Program-made: the position numbers and the translations under genes
Shown: positions 38,139-49,949 of the stretch, one piece after another
How positions within the stretch are numbered: position 1 is the first letter of the stretch
Layout: every line of letters begins with the position of its first letter
Assembly (NCBI GenBank): GCA_029718625.1
Contig: CM056383.1
Location: 14,749,066-14,813,065 of the forward strand
Length of the DNA stretch: 64,000 bases
Direction of reading: 5' to 3'
From: Synaphobranchus kaupii
Lineage: Eukaryota; Chordata; Actinopteri; Anguilliformes; Synaphobranchidae
The notes under the pieces: model-generated
What the model saw: the letters and a program-made list of their open reading frames with translations, nothing else
The model's database searches: none
What the model was told of the DNA's origin: nothing

Positions 38139-39283
38139 ACTCTCCTAAAAGGGTTTTAGGGTTTTGGCAGAGGATATAATCCCCAGTACAGAAGAGATGA
38201 TGGTGGGTGGAGGTCGTATTTCTTCGGCTCTCCATAAACGCATATAAATGGACTCCCGAGGTATTTATTTTTGCAGAATGTTGGAAACCATACTCTTCCA
38301 TAAAAGGGGTCATTTAAAATACCCCCCCCCCCCCCCCCCCCTTTCCATACCTTTGTAAAGCATGATCAGTCTTTTAGGACACAAACTAAGACAGAAAGTG
38401 GATATTTCCCCTCGCTGAAATACTACAAGGAATACCAAAGCCAGGTTGTTTATGGTTATCGGTGTTAATAAAATGGAGATCACAAAGAAGAGAAATGAAG
38501 CAGTGTTTCACAGGAGAAATATTTACCAACGGCCAGCTCATGCAATCGAGAACAAATATTTAGCACAAAATCTACAAATTACTCTCACTCACTTAATCCA
38601 TGGAACAAAAAGTAAACACTGAAATTCTGTTATCGAGCCCTGTGTAAAAAAACATTACGCAAAGTGCACACGGACAAACACAAAGACACAGAAAGATCTG
38701 CTGACTCAACGCTTGCCGCCAGTCTTCTGCTTTCCATTTCGACCGTCACTGTGAAAGACGCGTGGCCTTCTTGTGGAACTGTGGCCTCTTGCTTAGTCCT
38801 TCGGCTGTCGGAAGGAAGCGCATACGCTCGGGTCCGCGAAAAATGCACAGGTTGCACCTGTGACGAGTCCTTTCCCTCCTAACTATCCGCATGCGGGTGT
38901 GACCAAGGGGGTGTATGCCCTTGCCTGTGGGGGCGACAGTGGTAAAGATCTGGTGGTCCGTGTGCAAATCTGGGTCACCGGCTTAATTGCACTCTCGGGT
39001 GTTTTTAATTAATTAAAAGCTCGGCCTTCATCTCGGCCAAAGGAAGGTTTAATAAAAACACACAAAGGACAGAGCTGACTCAGAGCTGACTCTCATAGGA
39101 GACACAAAAAAATCATCTTAATTCTTAACCTTAAGAATCATTGCCTAATTGAACAGCAGAAAGGATAAGTGAGAGTTGTATTACTACAGTAGAATGGACC
39201 AGTGCTCCTGAGCTGGGAGCACCCGACCCTAGCCCTTGGTCAGGCTTCCTCAGGCCTCCCGTTGACGCCTGCTGGTATGTGCT
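38139..39283. other. Non-coding DNA
   Basis: No gene recognised; overlapping frames at 38630-38967 lack domains. Confidence 0.4.
38322..38341. repeat. Poly(C) tract, 20 nt
   Basis: An uninterrupted C run, the last of the 22.9-38.4 kb series. Confidence 0.95.
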
Positions 39284-39495
39284 GGGGGCGACAGTGTAGC
39301 TTACTTGTAACTCAAAGGTTGCGGGTTGGATTCCCAGGTGGGGCACTGCTGTTGTACCCTTGGGCAAGGTACTTAAACTCAATTGCTTCTGTACATATCC
39401 AGGTGTATAAATGGATTGTATATAAAGCAATATACAACTGTGTACATTCTAGCTCTGCATGGATAAGAGTTTGTGCTAAATGCCTGAATGTAACT
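39284..39495 (+). mobile_element. tRNA-derived SINE with fish-type 3' tail
   Basis: Head GGGGGCGACAGTGTAGC. The part between the A-box head and CTTGTAACTCAAAGGTTGCG is shortened relative to the copy at 59771. B box GGTTGGATTCC. The body includes TGGGCAAGGTACTTAAAC and ATATCCAGGTGTATAAATGG. The tail GGATAAGAGTTTGTGCTAAA matches the conserved SINE/LINE tail (GGATAAGAGCGTCTGCTAAA) widespread in fish genomes. The internal deletion near the A box probably makes it transcriptionally dead. Confidence 0.85.
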
Positions 39496-39631
39496 GTATA
39501 CATGCAGATGCATTATTTTGCTGGGGACTGATCCAGTGGCTCGATATGGAGGTGGTACACCTTTAACAATGATGTAATTCGGTGAGACAGGGTTTCTCGG
39601 AACTTACCCTCTGTGTGTGAGAGTCCAGCTT

Positions 39632-39651
39632 CACACGCACACACGCACACA

Positions 39652-39707
<56 letters not shown>

Positions 39708-39720
39708 TGCGCACACACAC
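39632..39720. repeat. (CA)n microsatellite
   Basis: Imperfect at both ends (CACGCACACACGC; CACGCACATGCGC) with a pure core of about 50 bp. Confidence 0.96.
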
Positions 39721-40288
39721 CTGTTTTTTTAATGTGCTGTATCATGCTGTGCTCCAAATTGTGCAAATGAATGTAATTCTCGCTACCTGTACGCTACCTC
39801 AATGCTAGTCTGTCCTGCAGGTTTGGACCCACATGCCTCCCTGGACTGTCTGTGTCTATAAATCACTGAATTCCTGAGGAATCAAAGGATTGCTGCGGAA
39901 GCTCAGAGGTTAAGTACTTTTCATCGGGAACAAAAAGAAACTCAATTGCCATTTTGTTCTGGAACTCTTCCAAGCCCCAAAATTATTTTAACATGCTCTC
40001 AGTACCGAAACATGAATTAAGCAGAATGTCACAAGTACGCAGATTAAGCTAGCTTGCTTTTTTGTTATGAAAGGCCGTGTTTGTTTGTACGATATTTTTA
40101 AACGTGTGTGGCAGATGTATCGGGGACCTCAGGCAAACATGCTTGTTATATATTGATTTCCTGAGGAATTAACTTATCGCTGTTGCCTTTTCACTGACCC
40201 AGCCTTTATGCCTCCATGTAAAACAATATTGCTTCTTCCCGGGAGGAAGTGAAGTACATTGGGGATTTGTGGAAAGTTCTCTTTTTCG

Positions 40289-40318
40289 TAATTATATTTA
40301 CGGTTGTAAATATAATTA
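40289..40318. repeat. Perfect 13-bp-stem hairpin, 4-nt loop
   Basis: TAATTATATTTAC (40289-40301) and GTAAATATAATTA (40306-40318) are exact inverse complements around GGTT. It is followed by an A-run/T-run. It could be cruciform-prone DNA or a tiny MITE relic. Confidence 0.95.
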
Positions 40319-40432
40319 TGATTAAAAAAAAATTTTTTTTTTAAAAACACTGGGCGGACAATGTGGATGATTGACAGGTCAATGTATTTACTACTATAAG
40401 CAAGTCCACAAGCCCCCACACGGCCATCCTAC

Positions 40433-40455
40433 AATAATAATAATAATAAAATAAA
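40433..40455. repeat. (AAT)n microsatellite
   Basis: Six AAT units grading into AAATAAATAAA. Confidence 0.9.
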
Positions 40456-43400
40456 TAAACAATCCGACAAGTCACACCTCTTTCTTTTTATGCAGTTGTA
40501 AAATAAGGTTAATGGTGGATGGGACCTGCGGCGCCCCCTGTGGCCGCCCTTATGTACAGGCATCTCTTATTTGGGGCTATCAGATGTAATAATTTGTGAT
40601 GGTGGTTACTCCACAGTTACACATCCGTGTAGCTCCAAAAATGAAATGACACGTCGGCGTCATGGCGAATGAAGCGAAGCCGTTTTAATCTCATCCATTT
40701 TCAGAGATTAAGATTGCTGGAAACACACGTTCCCTTTTAAGGAGCGTTTAACCCACTTTAACCTGAATTTGGCTGCCTTGGAGGTGGTGTAACCTTCACT
40801 CTCAAGGTTTAAAATTAAAATGAGTGACAAAAAAACCCCAGAAACACTGAGTTTAAGATGAATCGTTAATATATCCTGCCTGCAGTCTGGAGAAATTGGC
40901 ATCTCACATCTTGTAGCAGTGCTGTTTTAAAACATAAAACATAGTCTTTGGTCCATATTTATATATAATATATAAATACATATCTATAATATAGGGTGGG
41001 GCACAACAACAAAATATTGTTCCATAAAACATGAGATGGCTGAACAATATTGGTTCAAGAGTAATATAAACATTTCCTTGGAAATGCTAAATTATAGCTT
41101 GTCGCATGTAAATTGTTTGAAGTTGAGAGAATAACTTGCATTCTTGTGCAGTGTATATTTTTTGGTAGTGTTTAAATTATACGCTGTCCACAGCGGTGTC
41201 TGTCCTATAATTTTGCGCCTCTGTTACACAGGCAATATATAATTTGAAACTGCTGCAGGTTCTCTCTGCCAACAAGTCTATCTTTTCTGATTTGGTTAAC
41301 ATGCTGGTGTCAGCTCTGTGGAAAAGGAAGGCTCGGTTCCCAATCTGGTTATGGAATGGAGAACATATTTATCTATTTATTCATTTATTTTTGGCTTGTC
41401 AATTGCACGGCAAAAGAGTGCATCATTTTACACACTGACTTTTCATTTTTATTTGCTATAGGTTTTCAATCAAATGACCTTGATCAGTGCAGCAGATGGG
41501 CAAGTTCCTCATTCTTTTCCCCCTGTACCTGGACCGAGGGTTGGAGCGTGTAGAGACACACTTTTTAAAATCCACGTCTAATGCCTGCTTTGCATAGAAC
41601 AGGAGATGGTGCCATTTACACGGGCGCGTCTCTCTGCTTCCGTTCCCAAATCCGTGTGACCTCGGTTAACCTCGTGTTCCTGGTACACGGTTCCAAGTCA
41701 GTGACCCGTGATCCTCGGTGAGGGTGCCAGACCCATCTCCGTGAGACTCTTAACTCTTGCACGGGTCTGAAACAGAAGCAAATCTGACCCGTTGTTCATC
41801 GTTTTGTTCCTTTTGATAAAAAGCAGTTTGGGTCGGGGGCGGGATTTGCTGCCTTCAGCGGCATTATGACGACTTAGTCAAATTTTTTATCCCTTTGGCT
41901 CCTTAAAATCGCAACAACAGACAGTTTCCCCTGTAGCTCAGGGGAATAAAAAACAGGCATCTGTTTATAGTCACAACATCTCTTATTTCCTTCTTCCCTA
42001 AAACAGGATTCTGTCGCTGTGATCCCAGGAAGATGTAGTAGGCCGTACTGAAGTACTAATGTAATTACGTTTTCCCTCCTTCATCCGTAGAAGAGAGGCT
42101 TCTAGTGGGATAGGCACGCATACCTGTACCCCATCTTATGAAACAAACATACTTATCTCCCCCGCCCCCTACCGCAAACTGGTCATTTTCAGTCAATCCG
42201 TAATCAGATTACACTAAGCATCCTAAACACTGAGCAAAAATATCACCCAGCTTTAGAAAAGCATTTATCCCCTGGCATTATGAGTCCATCTGAGGGGGAA
42301 GATAACCGGCTACATGGATGCAGATGTCATGGTATATGTATAAATACACTGTATATGTTACGTGTACTAACCCAGTTTCCAAAATTGTGCTTCTGCCATG
42401 CATTACGTGTTTAATTGCAGGATTCCACTTACTTGGCCTCTGGTGTTATTTCTCTCTGGACAGAATAATTTATTTTTTCATAATGTGTTAATGTCTGTGA
42501 AAATAAAATAAAAACTTTTTTATCGTGATACATTACTTATTTCATATTTTCAGTATTCCGCTAACTTTGAAAATAGAATTAGGCTTTTTGTTAAAACTAA
42601 AGCGCATATATCATGTTCTTGACTGTACTTCTTTCCTTTACGCCCTCGACAGTTTAATTCAGTGACCTTTTTACTGTCAGACTCTCATATTAACTCTTAT
42701 ATGAGAGAATCTTGTGGTTGGTGAGTGAAAAATTATCAGAACTTTAGGCTCAGAGTTATAATTCAAAATAAATGTCTAATGGAAGCTTGAAATAAGATTT
42801 AATTGTGTCAGTCATTGCGGTTTTGGAAAATTTGATCCGCAGAAAGTGTTTAGCTTAACTCAGCTGTACGCATGAAGTCACACAAAGTACTTACAAGGCT
42901 GATTTCCAGAGAATCGGTGCTGATATGTCCAACTAAAGACTGTTCCTCAGTCTGAGTTTCACATAGAACCAACCTGAGTGACTTTTAGTCAGGCATGATA
43001 CCGTCAATGTGTAGTTTGTCAAACAAACTTAACAAGCTTGTTTCATTTTTGCTAATTCCAGCAACTGCAAAATTCATAGTGTTATTTCAGTTATGGAAAA
43101 AATAAAGAGTGACTTAAATTCCTCATTCAAGCTTAATTAGTACCTGCGGGATTTATGATTTTGGGCCCCAGCCATTAAGAAGCAGCATGGAGGCTGAATC
43201 ACTCCACCTACCTGATCACAGGAAAAGCGAACAGTCCAATCCAAAGTAATCAAAACTTGCGGTTACTAGTAGGGGACACTAATCACGAGTGACAAAAATT
43301 GTACTCTTGAATTCTTGCGAGGACGGCCAAACGCAATAAACTCTGGGGGTAAAATTAAACGGCTGTTGCTTTTCCAAACCGCAGCTTCCCCAGGCAGAGA

Positions 43401-43837
43401 GGGCTCTCAAGCGAGGGGTTTGGAAGCCTACTGGGAGCAGACCACACCCTCAGAGTGTACACACACTCTCTCAGAGCGTACACACGCTTCCTTCAAAACC
43501 AGCAGGCCCAAGCCTCCTGTCTCTACGGAAACACTGTTTATTTGCCTTTATTTACCTTAGCAGTTAACTGTTGTTGGAGTAGCCAGTTTAACCCAACGCA
43601 ATTTTTATTTTTGGAAAACACTTGATATGAAATGGGGGAGTGAGGGTTATTTTCCGGCCTTCTGAGCCAGGAGTACAAGGTCCTTCTTAATGTTTATATT
43701 TCTGGGGAAAGGATCCCTGCATATGGAATTTGTGGTTTCATCTGACTGTGATGAGGAGCCAGGGGTAGCGCTTGATCTTTCCACGGCTAACCAGCCCTGA
43801 TGTGACAATAGCATAAAACTGTTGAGTAGGACTGCCC

Positions 43838-44632
43838 TGCTGAGTGACTGATACGTTATGCCACATTTTATTGGCTTTACACATTCACAATGACCTAATA
43901 TGGGTGTGACGCAGTTACAGAAACTCCACCTTCATGCGTGTGTACGGTTTGTGGTTATACAGCAAAGTATATTCAAGACTTTGATGGATTATATCTCACA
44001 GGCAACGTGTTAAAATCAGATTTTTCCTGAGTGAACATGATCCAGTGCCTTCTTGTTATGCAGTAGTTCCAGAGGCCCTTATAGTGCCCACTGGGTGGAC
44101 TCGTTTTGCAAGTGGGAGGCCTCCCAACCCATGACCAAATGGTCGTGTTCTGCACTAGTTTTGCACAAAAGCATGTGAGGCGGGCTAGCCCGACATGGTC
44201 AAAACGGGTCCACCCCGTTTCTTTAAATCTCCCTTCCTTGACCCTGTACCTTGTGCAGTGATTGCCTATTCGACCCACCCGTGCACCTCCTTTATTAACA
44301 GTGCAAGGGTGGAGGTGTGTCTGCACTATACTTGTGTCTCTTTTTGTGGGTTTATTTCACTATATAAGCAGAGTGTTCCCGGGAGCATCGCTATATTCTT
44401 CCTTCGTTGATTTATTTTTTCGTCTGAATTTGCGAAACAGGGATTGTGTTGTGGGAACAGCCAGTGGGAGTAGTTAGTAAGCCTTTTCGTTTTTCAGTGG
44501 TATTAGTTTTGTTTCAGGGTTGACTGTCAGAATTACTGTAGTGCTCCCTTTGCCTTGTCTTTCTCAGTATTCTGTATATCTGACATTCTCATTATTAAAC
44601 ATTTTTCTCGTGTCATTAAATCTCGTTGTACA
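43838..44632 (+). mobile_element. Candidate solo LTR, 795 bp, 6-bp TSD CTGCCC
   Basis: The segment starts TG (TGCTGAGTG) and ends CA (TTGTACA). It is flanked by CTGCCC at 43832-43837 and 44633-44638. Inside, a TATA box (TATATAAG, 44361-44368) is followed about 200 bp later by ATTAAA-type polyadenylation words and CTCGTTGTACA, the order expected of U3-R-U5. No neighbouring gag/pol is present. The termini lack an extended inverted repeat, so the boundaries are less certain than for the other LTRs. Confidence 0.4.
44361..44368 (+). promoter_or_regulatory. TATA box of the candidate LTR
   Basis: TATATAAG followed by CAGAGTGTTCCCGGGAGCAT, a plausible core promoter and transcription start for the enclosing LTR-like segment. 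Confidence 0.4.
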
Positions 44633-44771
44633 CTGCCCTCATGTTTGATGGATTTGTTTGATGTGTTCAGTTGTGTTTTGTGTGTCTCTTCAGTAATGCA
44701 TGGCAGGAGAGCGTGATACTTGTGTGATGGATAAAGGAGAATAGTTTCCACTCCCCTTATACTGGGTAGAG

Positions 44772-44917
44772 CAGGGGTGTCCAATGTTATCCGAAAATGG
44801 TAGATGTGGGTACTAATACACCTGATTGTACTTATGAAGGTCTTGATTGAAGACCATGATTATTTAATTAGTTGAATGAGGTGTCGCAGTGCCGGGCTAA
44901 AAAAAAAAACACCCCTG
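44772..44917. mobile_element. Complete hAT-type MITE, 146 bp, 8-bp TSD
   Basis: Termini CAGGGGTG (44772-44779) and CACCCCTG (44910-44917) are exact inverse complements. The flanks GGGTAGAG (44764-44771) and GTGTAGAG (44918-44925) match at 7 of 8 positions, the TSD length typical of hAT. It shares the internal CACCTGATTNTACTTAT wording with the fragment at 10950. No coding capacity; mobilised in trans by a hAT transposase. Confidence 0.88.
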
Positions 44918-44925
44918 GTGTAGAG

Positions 44926-47849
44926 AGTTAAGACTTGGAAGGGATTGTTTTGAGTATATTAAACCACTTATTTACTTGTTTTGTTCAAAGCATAGCATCA
45001 ACCACCCACAGCTAAAACCACGTTTAACTAAAATAAAATGTATACATACTGTATATAAAACCTCAGTTAAGATGCCGTTTGTTTGTCAGCGATTTGCAAT
45101 GGAACCTGTTACACTTACTGTGGGAATAAACTTCCCTGACTTCAGGAAAAACAGGTCCCTATTTATCCACCATCTACAAATGCATTATCCTGTACGGATG
45201 CGATGCAGTGAAGTACTTTAGGGCTCTCCTGTTCAATCGAAAGGCTGAACTGTGTAACGTGCAGAGCACAAAATAAAATTGTCGCGGGGAAATGACAGCC
45301 AAATGTACAGAGCGCTAAACATTGCCACAGAAGAAGATAATCTCAGCCCAGTGAAACTGATGAGAATTAAATCACTACTGAGGACACAATCACCTTTACT
45401 GTCACTTATAAACAGAATGGGAACGCAAACCTAGAATACACAGATGACATTTAACACAACTTAGGGATACTGAGATTTTTTTTTATAAGCGACTCCCTGC
45501 TGGAGTGCTTGACAGGCCGTGCATATTCTGATGGGAGTGGATTATAAATCTGTCAAGCAATTATTGTGACAGGGACAGTCTTTATCAGCTTAGATAGCGA
45601 GGGGAGAGGAGTTTATGATTCTGTGAATAAGAGGATGCCAAAGGGGAAAGACAGTTTTAAATAACTGCTGGCAGCAGTCTGCCATTCAAGTCCTCAAGGG
45701 TTTTTGTACAAAATGTCTTTGTACAATATAAGTAAGACAACATCAAAGATTTAACTTTGCTATGTAGCATTTTGTTTTGGTTGCATTACGAATGCCACAG
45801 TATTAGTGTATTAATCTTGCACATCTGTTAACGCAATTAATGATTTACACGTACTTGTTTATTGGTGTACGATGCAGTCACTTGGCAATACGAGTGTAAG
45901 ATTAGTCTTTTAAGAGGCCTTCCGAACCAAATATGGGAGAAGCTTACCAAACGGGGGGGGAAAAAAGATATTTATTTCCAAAAGTGCCCAAGTGTGTTTG
46001 CTTTTTTGTTTTTAAAGTGTTCTCCTGTGACATACAATTTGAGCTGCGGTCTGTTTGAATATTGCTCAGTGGCTTGGCTGACATTAAGGAAACCTGTATG
46101 GATCTGACAGGAATGGTTTGAGGTTTACCTTAATCAAACACAGCCTGCTTATATATGAAAGGTTGTTCCCTCCGAGTTGCTGTTGTGTGGACTGGAACCG
46201 TTTTCTTAAAGAGGCATTTTTTTCGAAATTCTGCGTATGTTGCAGAGTAAAGGAAAGGTTAGCCTCAAGACTTTTTTCAACAATTTCCCGATGCCAGGTC
46301 ATTCTCTTAACAAGAATAGACTTCAACTGGCGACTGATCCGAGGACATGGCGTCAGTGTGGTGAAGGGTTAGAAAACCAGAATGCCGGTCTTTAAATTCC
46401 AAACGGGGAGTTTCAGTCGCGCCCGGGAGCAAGGTGACTTCAGTAAAAAAATAAAATTTAAAATCGAGCCTTTTAAAGGGATAGGGGAGGGGTAATTTTC
46501 TTTATTTTCTTTTCTTTGTAGTACCTGCTTGATTCACACAAGAAATCTCAAAACTGCCCGGCAAGTTCTGAATTCTGTGAGAAGAGCTACACGCATAAAA
46601 TGGCTCATTTTTAAACTAGGAGGAATATAACTGTGAAAATCCATCTGCATTTCAAATGCTACTTGTCCCACCTTAATGACCAGTGCTAAGAAGCACCAAA
46701 ATTATTTCTGGCAATTATCAGGGAAGTGGAACCTGCAGAAGTTTTGTTAACTTGCTCCATTGGACACATTTACAGTAGAATAATGCAAAGCAAAAAATGT
46801 AAGAGTAGCCAAAACCAGCCTTCAGACCAGTGTGCACTGAGTACACAGTGTAGTATTTCACGTCTCATTAGTATATTGGTGTTTTCTGCATCCAAATCTA
46901 TTAGACTGAGTGGCATGGGAGCAAATTGAAAGCATCAACAGTGACTGATCAGGAGACATAGGGATTAACATTGTACTTAAGTGGTTAAAAGACGCAGGGA
47001 AAAACGCAGTTTCAGGGTTCACTGACGCCAATAAGGTAGTCTGTCATTCAAATTGATTTATACAGAGGCTCGCAGTGCATTCCCACAGGGTCCTCAATTA
47101 GACAATTACCTGGGTCCAGCCATGCTGCTCTCCTAAGCCTGTCGATTTTGTGCTGAATCATCAAGGCCTGGTTAGCATCCCAGCAAATACTCTAAAAGCC
47201 TCTCCCACCAGCCTCAGTCCTTCGTAACGTTGAAATATTGGGGCGTGAGGTACAAGCCTTTCACCGTCATGGCAGCCGCATCCTCAGGCGGTGATCTCGA
47301 GCTTCCCGATGGTCTTGAGTCAAAATAAAAAATAATTTCTGTTAAGGAATAAGTTTATTTTAATGCACACCATATGCTGTCAATCACGGAGGGGTTTGAG
47401 GAATGAGCTTGGCTGCTCTCCGCTCCTCCTTGCCTGGCCGGTAAAGACTCAGGAACATCAGATCCCCGGGGAATTAAACCTCAGACGGTCTCAGCGGCTC
47501 CACTAACAGCAGGAAAACCACCACAGCTTAAAGGTGACATTACCATTATTTCTGTCTGTAAAATGTGTTCCTTGGCACGCCGGCACTCTCCAACTGCCTC
47601 ATAGCAAAAACAGCGCTTAACGCCTGGAAGAAACTAAACAAGTATCCTTTGCAATTGTGCCATTTTATAATCTGGAATAAATTGTACAGTCTGGGGCCCT
47701 TCCTCCAATCCCTGCTGGATTCTGACTTAAATTTTTGCCATTGTGAAATGATGCTACTGCACTGCGGATAAGCTTTTGACTGCGTATCCTTCTAATGAGC
47801 ATCACAGTGCAATAATAAATAAACTTTTCTTTAAAGTCCTGAGTGGTTC
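44926..47849. other. Non-coding DNA
   Basis: No gene recognised. A motif cluster at 45510 and non-repetitive blocks at 47030-47300 and 47560-47760 look like conserved elements (inference). Frames at 45862-46372 lack domains. Confidence 0.4.
45510..45572. promoter_or_regulatory. Cluster of three TALE-type (TGACAG) sites
   Basis: TGACAG at 45510-45515, its complement CTGTCA at 45550-45555, and TGACAG at 45567-45572. The last two bracket the homeodomain-type word CAATTATT. TGACAG is the core of MEIS/PREP/TGIF sites. Three within 63 bp in non-repetitive DNA suggests a developmental enhancer, but binding and conservation are unproven. Confidence 0.3.
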
Positions 47850-48020
47850 AGTCAGAAAAGGTGCTTGCCGCGAGCACCAGAGCATGTGAGCAGAGCAAGG
47901 CGTGGAGCAGACGTAATTTGACTGGAGCGTAGTCCGGGGTTTCAAAAAGATGGAGCTCTTGCTCCAATTTCGCTCCAGTACCGCTCACTCACGAGCTTTG
48001 CGGATAAGCTGACAGAAAAC
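47850..48020. repeat. Possible repeat fragment rich in GAGC/GCTC
   Basis: Repeated GAGC and GCTCC words (GGAGCTCTTGCTCC is a near-palindrome; CGCTCCAGTACCGCTCACTC) resemble GC-rich ends of fish DNA transposons. No termini or TSD could be fixed. Confidence 0.25.
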
Positions 48021-48360
48021 CCAGCCCAGTAGGCCTATGCTGCTTTCGCCTTTCCACAACTCTGACCCTATAGCAAGCAATTAGCTAAATTTTAAAATGT
48101 AGCAAGGAGTCTGACAGATGGTATAGGTGTTGGTGATTCTCTGTGGAATTTCACAGTGGATATAACCAGAAAACATACTGATGTGTTTCGTAAACATACA
48201 GAGACTCCAGCAAGATGTAAGCAGTGTAGTTAGCTAGCTAACTAATTAGCTAAAAGTTTATTTTGTAGCCCAGGTTTCATTGAAACATTACATTTATAAC
48301 TTTAGTTACTTTCTGTTCCTGATTCTAGTTAATCATTTTGAGTTCATAATTTGTCCGATA

Positions 48361-48918
48361 TGTTACATCTGCCGTTTCCCTCCAGTCCACCTCCCTTTCG
48401 TTTCCTTTATTTTCCCATTCCATTCCCATGTTTTTCTGCTTACCCTGTTCATCTCGTTTCTGTATTCGTTGCAGGCCTGGTGTGGTCCCCGTTTAGTTCC
48501 TTGTTTTCTCCCCTTATTGGTTAGCCTATCACTCCCTCTTGCACACATTCAGCACTCCCTTTAGTTATTCAATTAACCCTCTCACCTGTTCCCTTCGTTT
48601 TTTAAGTTCCCCTTTCTAATTTTCTTTGCCAGTTCGTTTTCTCTGCTCCGTTTGAGATCACTCCCGGCCAGTCTGTTTGCTACTCTGTTTTGCCCTAACC
48701 TGTTTGTTCTGTTCCTCGTTCCAGCCCGCCCAGCCTACCTCCTGTTCTGCATTGTCCAGCCCAGTTCCCTTCTCCTGTCCTGCCTTAGTTTGCCAACCCC
48801 GTATCTAGCCTGTCACCTTTAGTTTTCCCTGCTTGCTTGCCCGCAACTTGTCTTGCTTAAATAAACACACTCCCTGGTGGTCTTGCATTTGGGTCCAGTC
48901 CAGTACTCAGTCGTAACA
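48361..48918 (+). repeat. 5' LTR of the Ty3/Gypsy element, 558 bp
   Basis: It starts TGTTACA and ends GTAACA, giving a perfect 6-bp terminal inverted repeat (TGTTAC/GTAACA). It is rich in CCT/TTCC words. AATAAA at 48860-48865 is followed by TGCATTTGGGTCCAGTCC near the end. The left flank CGATA would be the TSD, but the 3' end of the element is gone, so it cannot be checked. Confidence 0.9.
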
Positions 48919-48935
48919 GAACGAACTGGCCAGCT

Positions 48936-49932
48936 ATGGACCCAGCAGACTCTGAGCAGCTCCACCACGCCATCACCTGCCAGGGAGCTGCTATCTGTCA
49001 GCATGACCAGCTCCTCATGGAGACCCTGAAGTTTATCTCGGAAAAGGTGGATCAGATTTCACGGCTCTCCACCAGTCTGCCAGTTCCAGCTCCAGCGGTG
49101 TCGCCCAGTCCTTCCGCCTCCATGCAGCCTGCTGCCATTCCGCTCCCTCCAGCCAGAGAGCCCTGCATTCCCCATCCAGAGCGCTATCTCGCCAATTTGG
49201 GGAAGTGCCGGGCTTCCTGATGCAATGCGATCTTGTTTTCACAATGCAACCGAGTTCCTACCACTCTGACCAGAGCAGGATTGCATTCGTCATGGCCTGC
49301 CTGCGGGGGAGTGCGTGAGACTGGGCCACCGCCGTTTGGGATGGCCAGCTACCCACCAGCATCCAATTCCCGACCTTTTCGTCCGAAATGAAGAAGGTTT
49401 TCGATCACCCAGTCTGCAGTCGAGAGGCCACCCAGCGCCTGCTCCACCTCCGCCAAGATTCCCGTTGTGCCGCGGAGTTTGCAGTTGAATTCCGAACGCT
49501 GGCCGCGTACGGAATTCCGTACGCTAGTCAGGGTGGAATGATGCGGCCCTCCAAGTGGTGTTCCGAAGCGGAGTGAGGGAGGGCCTCAAAGCCGAGTTGG
49601 TGATCCGAGATGACACCAATTCCCTGGACGGCTTAATCTCCCTCGCCATTCTGATCGTTAACCGCTTGCGGCCCTGACAAAGGGAGAAGACGGGCCGCAG
49701 GATCGCCTCAACTCAATTCCTCCATCCCAACTCGGCAGCCTCGCCTCAGTCTTCTGGTCCTACGATTCCCTCAGTTCCTGAAACCTCGGCTAAGGAACCC
49801 ATGCAGCTGGGCAGAACCCGACTTTCTCCTGAGGAGTGCCAACGAAGGGTCCAAGCCAGGGCCTACTGTGGTCATCCCGGTCATCTGCTAGTTTCCTGTC
49901 CCATTCGCCCAAAAGGGGTGGCTCACCAGTAA
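48936..49932 (+). pseudogene. gag: Gag pseudogene of the Ty3/Gypsy element
   Basis: The ATG at 48936, 18 bp after the LTR, opens a frame starting MDPADSEQLHH, typical of fish sushi-like Gag capsid proteins. A coiled-coil-like N-terminus and a Pro/Ser linker follow. Breaks: a frameshift near 49200 (first stop TGA 49218); TGA at 49316; a frameshift near 49500-49534; TGA at 49675; TAA at 49930. The region before the nucleocapsid keeps [14 protein letters not shown]. The zinc knuckle reads RAYCGHPGH...C, so the first cysteine of the CX2CX4HX4C motif has become arginine. Gag would package element RNA into virus-like particles; this copy cannot. There is no sign of domestication, because breaks are spread along the whole frame. 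Confidence 0.93.
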
Positions 49933-49949
49933 GACTGGGTGTTCTGATG

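Larger units (their letters stand above)
39721..43831. other. Non-coding DNA
   Basis: AT-rich single-copy sequence with a hairpin at 40289 and an (AAT)n run at 40433. No gene recognised. A GC-richer, non-repetitive block near 41570-41860 is uninterpreted. Confidence 0.45.
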
